This document shows, piece after piece, positions 30,719-36,773 of a stretch of DNA of 42,826 nt. The notes under the pieces are model-generated. The model ran no database searches and was not told where the DNA came from. It was given only the letters and a program-made list of their open reading frames with translations. The stretch spans positions 120,057-162,882 of the forward strand of contig VGKY01000001.1 of assembly GCA_016866875.1 (NCBI GenBank), in the 5' to 3' direction. The number at the start of each line of letters is the position of its first letter. The stretch's first letter is position 1. The stretch comes from Candidatus Peribacteria bacterium (GTDB lineage: Bacteria > Patescibacteriota > Gracilibacteria > Peribacterales > Peribacteraceae). The position numbers were made by a program, and so were the translations under genes.

Positions 30719-30806
30719 CGATCATTCCTCTTCCGCATCACGCCATTTCCCTTTAGGATTTCAGTCCACTTCGCATTCTGTGCAAACCCCGCAACCTTTC
30801 TGAACC

Positions 30807-31232
30807 ATGCGTCACCGCAAATCCACCCTCCGGCTCAACTACAAGCCACAACTCGCGCGCATGATGGAGCGCAACCTGGTGACATCATTGCTCCTCTACG
30901 AGTCGATCCGTACCACGCAGAAGCGTGCGAAGGTGATCCAGCCGATCATCGACAAGCTCATCACGGCTGCGCGCACGAAAACCCCGGTGCTCGCCATCCG
31001 CCATATCAATGCTGTCGTTACCGACCGCAATGCGAGCCGCAAGATCATGGAGGTGTACAAGGCTCGCTACGCCAAGCGCACATCGGGCCTGACGCGCATC
31101 GTCCCGGTTGGCGCACGCAAGGGCGACGGAGCGCGCCTCGTCGATCTCACGATGATGGACAGCGATGTGACGGTGGAGAAGCAAGAAAAGGCAGGAAGGG
31201 CAGAAAAGAGAGTTTCCTCCTCAAAGAAATGA
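30807..31232 (+). CDS. rplQ: Ribosomal protein bL17 with repeat-containing tail
   Basis: A 141-residue L17 (usual ~120). MRHRKSTLRLNYKPQLARMM and NLVTSLLLYESIRTTQKRAK form the conserved start. The C-terminal ~20 residues (EKQEKAGRAEKRVSSSKK) are encoded by the GGCAGGAAGGGCA repeat family, like the L29 tail (EKPGRAGN). The 88-base gap after rpoA is C/T-rich with no supported signal. It overlaps rplM by 4 bases. Confidence 0.96.
   Translation: MRHRKSTLRLNYKPQLARMMERNLVTSLLLYESIRTTQKRAKVIQPIIDKLITAARTKTPVLAIRHINAVVTDRNASRKIMEVYKARYAKRTSGLTRIVPVGARKGDGARLVDLTMMDSDVTVEKQEKAGRAEKRVSSSKK
31181..31207 (+). repeat. Dispersed repeat, GGCAGGAAGGGCA family (copy in rplQ)
   Basis: Contains AAAAGGCAGGAAGGGCAGAA. 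It encodes part of the non-conserved tail of L17. Confidence 0.6.
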
Positions 31233-31654
31233 AGACCTCTACTATCCCTCCGGCGGCTCCTCAGTGGCTTCTCATCGATGCCCAGGATCAGATGCTCGGC
31301 CGCGTTGCTGCGAAGGCGGCAACCTTGCTTCACGGCAAGCACAAGGCGACATTTGCTCCTCACCAGATTCACGGTGACCACGTCGTCATCGTCAATGCGG
31401 GAAAGATCGCCGTCAGCCCGAAAAAGGCCCGCAACAAGACGTACTACCGTCACACGCCCTGGCTTGGAGGCCTCAAATCCACCACGCTCGAGACGCTCCT
31501 TGCCAAGGATCCGACGATGCCCATAGAGAAGGCGGTGAAGGGTATGCTCCCAAAAAACAGGCTCCGCGACCAGATGATGAAGCGCTTGCATGTTTTCGCC
31601 GGTGCCGAGCACACGTTTGCACCGCAGAAGCCTTCTTCCGTATCCGTTTCTTAA
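31229..31654 (+). CDS. rplM: Ribosomal protein uL13
   Basis: A 141-residue L13 of normal length. WLLIDAQDQMLGRVAAKAAT and HVVIVNAGKIAVSPKKARNK are conserved, as is AVKGMLPKNRLRDQMMKRLH. ATGA overlap with rplQ indicates coupled translation. rplM-rpsI following rplQ is a common arrangement. Confidence 0.97.
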   Translation: MKTSTIPPAAPQWLLIDAQDQMLGRVAAKAATLLHGKHKATFAPHQIHGDHVVIVNAGKIAVSPKKARNKTYYRHTPWLGGLKSTTLETLLAKDPTMPIEKAVKGMLPKNRLRDQMMKRLHVFAGAEHTFAPQKPSSVSVS

Positions 31655-31660
31655 AAACCC

Positions 31661-32056
31661 ATGAGCAACCGCCAGTATTTTGCCGCCGTTGGAAAGAGGA
31701 AGACCGCCATTGCGCGTGTGAAGCTCTATCAGGACGGCAGCGGTGCAGTCACTGTCAACGGTTTGAAGATCAAGGACTATTTCTTCGGTACGCTGACAGA
31801 AAATGCTCTGGCCCCCCTCAAGATCACGGATCAGATGAAGACGTATGACATCGATGCTGTGACCAAGGGCGGTGGCAAGAATGCCCAGTCCGACGCTATT
31901 CGCCACGCAATCAGCCGTGCGCTTCTGGTCATCAACCCAGAACTTCGCGCAACGCTCAAGCCCGCAGGGTTCCTCCGTCGTGACGCACGTATCAAGGAGC
32001 GCAAGAAGCCGGGTCTTAAGAGAGCACGCCGCGCACCGCAGTTCTCTAAGCGTTAG
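31661..32056 (+). CDS. rpsI: Ribosomal protein uS9
   Basis: A 131-residue S9 of normal length, with AAVGKRKTAIARVKLYQDGS at the start and the C-terminal KKPGLKRARRAPQFSKR tail, whose last Lys-Arg reaches the P-site tRNA. It is the last gene of the second ribosomal block; palindromes follow at once. Confidence 0.97.
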   Translation: MSNRQYFAAVGKRKTAIARVKLYQDGSGAVTVNGLKIKDYFFGTLTENALAPLKITDQMKTYDIDAVTKGGGKNAQSDAIRHAISRALLVINPELRATLKPAGFLRRDARIKERKKPGLKRARRAPQFSKR

Positions 32057-32073
32057 CACATTGCCCGCACGAA

Positions 32074-32093
32074 GCGCACGAAGAATCGTGCGC
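32074..32093. repeat. GCGCACGA palindrome family, copy C
   Basis: GCGCACGAAGAATCGTGCGC, exact reverse complement of copy B at 21891-21910. It lies 17 bases after rpsI. Confidence 0.8.
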
Positions 32094-32167
32094 TGGGTGG
32101 GATTCATACGTTTTACCGTGCTCCAGCGTGCCATTCTTGGCGCGCTTTTTAACCGTTCACATCCCCC

Positions 32168-32236
32168 GCACGTAGAAACGTGCGTTGGGGTTTTCATATC
32201 CTCTCCACTATGCATTGCGCACGACGAATCGTGCGC
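32168..32236. repeat. GCGCACGA palindrome family, copies D and E
   Basis: Copy D, GCACGTAGAAACGTGC (32168-32183), and copy E, GCGCACGACGAATCGTGCGC (32217-32236), are variants whose arms changed together so that pairing is kept. Each is followed by a G-rich TTGGGG or TGGGGG run, as copy C is followed by TGGGTGGG. Confidence 0.75.
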
Positions 32237-32248
32237 TGGGGGGCGTTG

Positions 32249-32257
32249 TGATATTCT
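32249..32257 (+). promoter_or_regulatory. Extended -10 of the DHS-like gene, leaderless
   Basis: TGATATTCT, an extended -10 whose core TATTCT (32252-32257) ends 6 bases before the ATG at 32264. Confidence 0.5.
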
Positions 32258-32263
32258 TTCGTC

Positions 32264-33361
32264 ATGAAGAGACAATTCGATGCTCTCTCCCCAGCGCTGC
32301 AAAAATTCATCATTCCGGAGACCAGCCTCAAGGACGCCGGATCGATCTCCGCGCAGGTGAAGAAGAGCAAGACGCCCATTTCCACGTTTGCGGAGCGATC
32401 GCTGCGGCACTGCAACGGCGGTTCCACGCTCCAGGCGGCCCTGTGGCTGAAAGATCACCTCGATAATGGCGGGAAGCTGGTCGTGACTATAGCAGGGGCA
32501 CTGAGCTCTTTTCAGGTCGGCGTGACCCTCGCGGAGCTTATCCGCAAAGGAAAAGTACATCTCATTTCCGCGACGGCAGCCAATCATGAGGAATCGTACT
32601 ATCGCTACGTTGCGCACTCCCATTATGCGTACATCCCCCGCTACACGGAGCTCACACCCGCGCAGGAGGCCGAGCTACGGGATGCAGGGCTTCGCCGCAT
32701 TACCGATACGTTCCTTCCTGAGGATGAGAGCGTGCGTATCATGGAGCCGCATCTGCTGCAGATGTGGAAGGAGGCCGAAAAGCAGGGTGAGCGCTATTTC
32801 CCGCATGAGTACTTCCGCAGGCTCTATGCAGAGGGATTGATTGCCCCTGATCCCATGGCCAATCCTGACGATTGCTGGACGTATGCCGCATACGAGAAAA
32901 AGGTTCCGATCGTGATTCCGGGGTTCGAAGATTCCACGATGGGCAATATCTTTGCGAGCTATACCTATGCCGGGAAGTACAAGAAGGACAATGGCACGAC
33001 CATCAATCCTTCGATCATGAAAAGCGGTCTCGAGTACTTCACGATGCTCTATGACTGGTACATGGAGGAGTCGAAGGATAGCCCCATGGCCTTCCTGCAG
33101 CTTGGCGGCGGTATCGCAGCGGATTTCCCCATTTGCGTTGTCCCGTCGCTCAAGCACGATCTGCAGCATCACAAGGTGCGCGATTGGGCGGGGTTCATCG
33201 AAATCGGCTCTTCACCCATGTCCTACGGTTCGTACTCGGGAGCCGGCGGCAAAGAGAAGATCACCTGGGACAAGCTCTCAACGCAAAGCTACTTCCAGAT
33301 CATCCAGAGCGATGTGACCGTCGCATTCCCCTGGATCGCTGCGGTGCTTCTCGATTTGTAG
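32264..33361 (+). CDS. Deoxyhypusine synthase family protein
   Basis: A 365-residue protein of the deoxyhypusine synthase fold. GGSTLQAALWLKDHL, TIAGALSSFQVGVTLAELIR and FLQLGGGIAADFPICVVPSL are family-like, and GSYSGAGGKEKITWDKLS (residues ~322-339) aligns with the GSDSGARPDEAVSWGKI active-site segment, so Lys 337 would be the residue that forms the enzyme-butylimine intermediate. In eukaryotes and archaea DHS moves aminobutyl from spermidine to eIF5A; bacteria lack eIF5A, and bacterial homologues are thought to act on polyamines, as in homospermidine-synthase-like enzymes. Its TAG stop merges with an AGCTGTCAGC-type repeat. It is not in an operon. Confidence 0.85.
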   Translation: MKRQFDALSPALQKFIIPETSLKDAGSISAQVKKSKTPISTFAERSLRHCNGGSTLQAALWLKDHLDNGGKLVVTIAGALSSFQVGVTLAELIRKGKVHLISATAANHEESYYRYVAHSHYAYIPRYTELTPAQEAELRDAGLRRITDTFLPEDESVRIMEPHLLQMWKEAEKQGERYFPHEYFRRLYAEGLIAPDPMANPDDCWTYAAYEKKVPIVIPGFEDSTMGNIFASYTYAGKYKKDNGTTINPSIMKSGLEYFTMLYDWYMEESKDSPMAFLQLGGGIAADFPICVVPSLKHDLQHHKVRDWAGFIEIGSSPMSYGSYSGAGGKEKITWDKLSTQSYFQIIQSDVTVAFPWIAAVLLDL

Positions 33362-33441
33362 CTGTCAGCTATCGGCTATCAGCTTGCAGCCTGATTGTCC
33401 TTGATATGAATTCCTGAAAGCTGAAACCTGAAACCTATGAG
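33360..33441. repeat. AGCTGAAAGC-type repeats between DHS-like gene and the next
   Basis: AGCTGTCAGCTATCGGCTAT at the left and CTGAAAGCTGAAACCTGAAA at the right are members of the same dispersed family, and together they could pair. They touch the stop codons of both convergent genes. Confidence 0.65.
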
Positions 33442-33798
33442 CTAGCTCACTGCCATTTTTACGTAGTACAAACTCGCTCCTTCGTCGGTATCGAGGACGA
33501 AGCGGGCGTCGATCGTGACCAGCTGCATGATCGTCTGGCAGATTTTTAAGAGCATAGAAGGGGGCAGGGAGACTCCTGCGTCGAGACAGGTGGCACAGAG
33601 GCCCGCGGCGTCTTTCGAACGAATGTAGGTCTCGCCGCGCTCGACGATGACATCCCGAAGCGATGTCTGTACTCCCACCACGTAGCGCTCGATGTAGGGC
33701 TCGAGATCCTCTACAGGGATGTCGTGGACCTCGGGGAGGGCCTCGAGGATGTCTAAGTCGCTGTGGATGGCATGCGCGATGCAGGCGTCGATGGACAT
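33442..33798 (-). CDS. Small protein of unknown function
   Basis: A 118-residue cytoplasmic-looking protein from the ATG at 33798 (MSIDACIAHAIHSDLDIL). It is acidic and mostly helical by composition, with two Cys near the middle (GLCATCLDAG) that form a CxxC, and a further Cys in LKICQTIMQL. No family was recognised. The frame extends upstream to 33879, but that part is weak; an extended -10-like TGCTATCAT lies about 30 bases upstream of the chosen start. Codon usage is like its neighbours, so it is probably a real gene. Confidence 0.6.
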   Translation of the reverse strand: MSIDACIAHAIHSDLDILEALPEVHDIPVEDLEPYIERYVVGVQTSLRDVIVERGETYIRSKDAAGLCATCLDAGVSLPPSMLLKICQTIMQLVTIDARFVLDTDEGASLYYVKMAVS

Positions 33799-33998
33799 TG
33801 GGTGTTTGTGTGAAATCCAGACATGATAGCAGAAAGTGGGGGAGTTGGGTAGGGGTATGTTGACAAGAAAAGCATACAAAAGCGTAGCAGCGACAATGCT
33901 CTATGGGAGATATCCCCTGTTCCTTCTTGAGAAGTGGAGCATTTAAATAGAGAATAAAAATACGCTGCTTTTCCAAGCGGCTGGTTCTTTCCCGCCAT

Positions 33999-34086
33999 AG
34001 GCCGCTGCCCGCCCGTACCGAACGGTACGTTCGGGCGGGTAGCTCCCACCTACGCTCTGATGAGCTTCGGTGGGCGGGATATGCTG
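33999..34086 (+). repeat. Partial tRNA 5' end with two nested hairpins (copy 1)
   Basis: AGGCCGCTG (33999-34007) equals the first bases of the tRNA. It is followed by a 32-bp hairpin (34008-34039, arms CCCGCCCG/CGGGCGGG with an inner CCGAACG/CGTTCGG), then TAGCTC (the next tRNA bases), then a second hairpin (34045-34074, arms CCCACC/GGTGGG with inner GCTC/GAGC) and GATATGCTG. Confidence 0.75.
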
Positions 34087-34118
34087 GCCGAACATTCCTT
34101 GTCCTTTCTTTCATCACA

Positions 34119-34173
34119 GGCCGCTGTAGCTCCCACCTACGCTCTGATGAGCTTCGGTGGGCGGGATATGCTG
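34119..34173 (+). repeat. Partial tRNA 5' end with one hairpin (copy 2)
   Basis: GGCCGCTGTAGCTC (34119-34132) equals 34206-34219 at the tRNA. The 47 bases 34127-34173 are identical to 34040-34086. In this copy the first hairpin is missing, so GGCCGCTG and TAGCTC are joined as in the tRNA. Confidence 0.8.
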
Positions 34174-34206
34174 CTACCGGTCATTCAGTTCTTTCCTCCT
34201 TCACAG

Positions 34207-34281
34207 GCCGCTGTAGCTCAGTGGTAGAGCAACGGTATCGTAAACCGTGGGTCACCGGTTCAATCCCGGTCAGCGGCTCCA
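34207..34281 (+). tRNA. tRNA-Thr (anticodon CGU)
   Basis: Folds as a full cloverleaf: acceptor GCCGCTG/CAGCGGC, D arm GCTC/GAGC, anticodon arm ACGGT/ACCGT with loop ATCGTAA (anticodon CGT), T arm ACCGG/CCGGT with loop TTCAATC, discriminator T and an encoded CCA (34279-34281). It reads ACG codons. It is the only tRNA gene I find in the window. Confidence 0.93.
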
Positions 34282-34302
34282 GAATATTTGAGTCTTGCCT
34301 AT

Positions 34303-34599
34303 CTACCGTGATTCCAAAACGACGACTCGTCGATCAATACTCTCAAGATTACTCATGAAGCAGAGGAAGTTGCGATCAACTTTCACTTCGAGATTGCCGA
34401 TTCTTTGGTCCAACCTTCGTTCTACGCTACTCATCTTCGCATCCATCTTGTCCATGCGACAGGATAGCTTTGTATCCAAGCTTGCAATGTCCTCTTTCAG
34501 TTCCGTACGCACAGCGGCAATCTCTTGCAGCAATTCCTTCAAGATCTCTCGATTGGTGAGATCCGGAATGCCATTGTCATCGTGAGGGATGGGAACCAT
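34303..34599 (-). CDS. Small coiled-coil protein of unknown function
   Basis: A 98-residue protein from the ATG at 34599 (MVPIPHDDNGIPDLTNREIL). Residues ~20-95 are helical with heptad-like hydrophobics (LKELLQEIAAVRTELKEDIA, DKMDAKMSSVERRLDQRIGN), so a parallel coiled coil is likely. Such short coiled-coil proteins are common in candidate phyla and can be prefoldin- or phage-like scaffold pieces; no family was assigned. A TTG at 34611 is an alternative start. TAGATT (34617-34612) could be its -10. Confidence 0.6.
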   Translation of the reverse strand: MVPIPHDDNGIPDLTNREILKELLQEIAAVRTELKEDIASLDTKLSCRMDKMDAKMSSVERRLDQRIGNLEVKVDRNFLCFMSNLESIDRRVVVLESR

Positions 34600-34636
34600 G
34601 GGAACCCCCAATCTACAGGTCAGCTTCTCAAAGTCT

Positions 34637-34663
34637 AGGTGTATGTGCGTACACCTGTTTTTT
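34637..34663 (+). terminator. Terminator-like hairpin with T-run before dprA
   Basis: AGGTGTA-TGTGCG-TACACCT followed by GTTTTTT. It is on the plus strand, 356 bases after the tRNA and 29 before dprA. It could end the tRNA transcript or insulate dprA. Confidence 0.6.
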
Positions 34664-34677
34664 GGCTTGATCTGGGC

Positions 34678-34683
34678 TAGATT
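34678..34683 (+). promoter_or_regulatory. -10 box of dprA, leaderless
   Basis: TAGATT ends 8 bases before the ATG at 34692. No convincing -35. Confidence 0.35.
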
Positions 34684-34691
34684 CGAAGGTC

Positions 34692-35771
34692 ATGGATCAT
34701 GCCACTGCCATCACCTGGTTTGCTCTCGGGGTACTGACAAAGCGTCGTTATGACATTCTCCTCAAGCGCTTTGGCACTATCGCCGATGCGCTGACGGCTC
34801 TCGATTCTACAGTGCTTCAGGAGATTGGGTGTAAGCCCGAGACGGTCGAGCGCACACTCTCCTTACGTAAGGAATTCTCCGCTACGGTTTATGCTCAGCG
34901 CCTGGCGAAGGCGGGCATCACCCTGATTTCCATGGAAGACGCTGCCTATCCCGCATTCCTTCGGGAGATCGGCGACCCGCCGGTATTTCTCAGTTACCGA
35001 GGCGACCTCTCCCTGCTCTCCAAGCCCTGCCTCGGCATCGTGGGCTCCCGCAACATGACGAGCTACGGCAAGCGCATTGTCGATGCCTGGGTACCGGAGA
35101 TTGCCGGATGTGGCGTAGTGACCATCAGCGGATTGGCGCTGGGGATAGATGCGGAAGTTGCCCGTTCAACGATGGCCTCGGGCGGGAAAACCGTTGCCGT
35201 TCTCGGTCATGGGCTGGCGCGTATCTATCCGCCGACGCATGCAGCGCTTGCCAAGGACATAACAGACAGTGGCGGTTTACTCGTATCGGAATTCCCTCTG
35301 GATATCGCTCCCGACAAGTACACATTTCCGGCGCGCAACAGGATCATCGCAGGTCTCAGCAGAGGTGTGCTTGTTGTGGAGGCGGGGGAAGAAAGTGGTG
35401 CATTGATTACTGCGGATCTGGCAATCGATTATGGACGCGAGGCATTTGCTGTGCCCGGTTCCGTCTTCAGTGAGCTTAGCGCCGGGTGCCACGCCATCCT
35501 CTCGCGCGGCGAAGCGAAGATCGCAGTGTTTGCTCGAGAAGTGCTGCAGGATATCGGTGTGCTCGCGCCAGAACATACTCAGGCACCCGTACTTCCGCCA
35601 GAGGACCCTGCATTGCGCCGAGTATGGGAGGCGCTCTCGGGAGTACCACAGACACTGTCGAGTGTCGTCGAGACCTTGGACAGGGACGCCGCATCCATCG
35701 GTGCAGCGCTTACAGCCTTGGAGCTCCTGGGCCGCGCAAGGAGCGTGGATGGCTGCTGGGTGCGGGCATGA
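34692..35771 (+). CDS. dprA: DNA-processing protein DprA
   Basis: A 359-residue DprA. The N-terminal part has an HhH-like region (about 1-65), the Rossmann-like core has GIVGSRNMTSYGKRIVDAWV, VTISGLALGIDAEVAR, VAVLGHGLARIYPP and FPARNRIIAGLSRGVLVVEA (shown in pieces), and the C-terminal ~60 residues form a winged-helix DML1-like domain. DprA loads RecA onto incoming single-stranded DNA in natural transformation; it is widely kept in reduced candidate-phyla genomes together with com genes, which are not in this window. Confidence 0.94.
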   Translation: MDHATAITWFALGVLTKRRYDILLKRFGTIADALTALDSTVLQEIGCKPETVERTLSLRKEFSATVYAQRLAKAGITLISMEDAAYPAFLREIGDPPVFLSYRGDLSLLSKPCLGIVGSRNMTSYGKRIVDAWVPEIAGCGVVTISGLALGIDAEVARSTMASGGKTVAVLGHGLARIYPPTHAALAKDITDSGGLLVSEFPLDIAPDKYTFPARNRIIAGLSRGVLVVEAGEESGALITADLAIDYGREAFAVPGSVFSELSAGCHAILSRGEAKIAVFAREVLQDIGVLAPEHTQAPVLPPEDPALRRVWEALSGVPQTLSSVVETLDRDAASIGAALTALELLGRARSVDGCWVRA

Positions 35772-35801
35772 GGGGTGCTGGCGAAGCATCATCCCGTGCC
35801 C

Positions 35802-35807
35802 TAGAAT
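35802..35807 (+). promoter_or_regulatory. -10 box of the membrane protein gene, leaderless
   Basis: TAGAAT ends 7 bases before the ATG at 35815. Confidence 0.4.
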
Positions 35808-35814
35808 TGCCCAT

Positions 35815-36750
35815 ATGCCTTCTTCCGCAGATTCTCTCTCGCAACTTCTCCGTGCTTCCTGGCAACTCTTCTGGGAGAAGAAGCGTCCCATCATCGTCGG
35901 CGCAGCACTCTTCGGCACACTCGTTGCCTTGGTCGGTGCGGTTTCCTATGGCAGAGCGGAGCGGCATGTTTGGGATACGATGCAGCGCCTAGGTGTAGAT
36001 CAGCGGGAGATGCTCGAGATGCAGCGCATGCTGCGATCGGGAGACGAAGAGGCTGTTGAGGAAATTATGCAGGCACTGGAGTCCACGACGGAGCCGCTGG
36101 AGCAGATGACGGACGAGGAGCGCGATGCATTCTTCGCGGCAGAGGGCATGCGCATGATGCGGAGCTTACTGCCTCTCATCGGCGTGGGGATGCTGTGGTG
36201 GGCTCTGATGGCACTCCTGGCCACCGGATACTTCACCTTCCTCGCACTTGGGTCATCGAATGATCCCGTGGCATTGCTGCAACTCGCTCTCGGCAAAGCC
36301 CTGTCTCTCCTGGGAGTAGGGGTGTGGGCGATGCTTCGGTCGTTTGTGTGGATTCCGATTCTGGGCATCATTCCCGCACTGATCCTCGGACCACGCTTTG
36401 CATGGATTCTGATTCTGGGCATTGTTCCTGCAGTGATCCTCGGACCACGCTTTGCGTGTTCCACCGTGATTCTCCTGTGCGACCGCGTAGGAGTGAAGGA
36501 CGCCGTTGCCCAGAGTTATGCACGCACACGCGGATACTGGGGAAAGATTTGTAGCAACATGCTCCTCGTGGCGCTGATCACCTCCTTCATCTCTAGTCTC
36601 CTCAACTCCACGTTCGCTCCGCTTGTGCGCCCGTCACCCGTCTTCGGCATCTGGCTTCACGCCGTAATCCAGCAGCTCTCGCTCGCCTTCAACACGGTGT
36701 TCCTCGTGCTACTGAGCAAAACGGTGATGGAGTATCCGGTGAAAGATTGA
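35815..36750 (+). CDS. Polytopic membrane protein with an 18-residue tandem repeat
   Basis: A 311-residue protein from the ATG at 35815. About six transmembrane segments: one near residues 25-45 (IIVGAALFGTLVALVGAVSY), then a hydrophilic acidic region (about 50-118, rich in Glu and Met), then five more. The general pattern resembles bacterial membrane proteins of the glycerophosphoryl-diester-phosphodiesterase-membrane-domain type (SYARTRGYWGKI, followed by LLVALITSFISSLL), but I cannot assign a function. Residues ~179-214 contain two copies of an 18-residue unit (WIPILGIIPALILGPRFA, then WILILGIVPAVILGPRFA). The frame is open back to 35431 but overlaps dprA and is not credible there. Confidence 0.7.
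   Translation: MPSSADSLSQLLRASWQLFWEKKRPIIVGAALFGTLVALVGAVSYGRAERHVWDTMQRLGVDQREMLEMQRMLRSGDEEAVEEIMQALESTTEPLEQMTDEERDAFFAAEGMRMMRSLLPLIGVGMLWWALMALLATGYFTFLALGSSNDPVALLQLALGKALSLLGVGVWAMLRSFVWIPILGIIPALILGPRFAWILILGIVPAVILGPRFACSTVILLCDRVGVKDAVAQSYARTRGYWGKICSNMLLVALITSFISSLLNSTFAPLVRPSPVFGIWLHAVIQQLSLAFNTVFLVLLSKTVMEYPVKD
36349..36456 (+). repeat. 54-bp tandem duplication in the membrane protein gene
   Basis: Two units, 36349-36402 and 36403-36456, keep the frame and differ at only a few bases. This indicates a recent duplication that adds one hydrophobic segment. Confidence 0.85.
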
Positions 36751-36773
36751 AGGCTTTCAGCTTTCAGCTGTCA
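36751..36773. repeat. AGCTGAAAGC-type repeat at the end of tpiA
   Basis: AGGCTTTCAGCTTTCAGCTG includes the tpiA stop codon and last codons (minus strand GTGACAGCTGAAAGCTGA). Confidence 0.65.

Larger units (their letters stand above)
33799..34206. other. Gene-free region dominated by repeats upstream of tRNA-Thr
   Basis: No coding gene is supported. The left part (33799-33960) holds the upstream region of the small minus-strand gene and an AT-rich stretch. The right part (33999-34206) is built from two partial copies of the tRNA 5' end with inserted hairpins, listed separately. Confidence 0.6.

Noticed and set aside
33960-34206. A CRISPR array upstream of the tRNA
   Set aside because: There are only two full repeats, they contain hairpins and tRNA pieces, spacers are not of uniform length, and no cas gene is present.
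34207-34663. Integrated element using the tRNA-Thr as attachment site
   Set aside because: No integrase or phage gene lies beside it and the repeated tRNA piece is the 5' end, not the 3' end used by most integrases.
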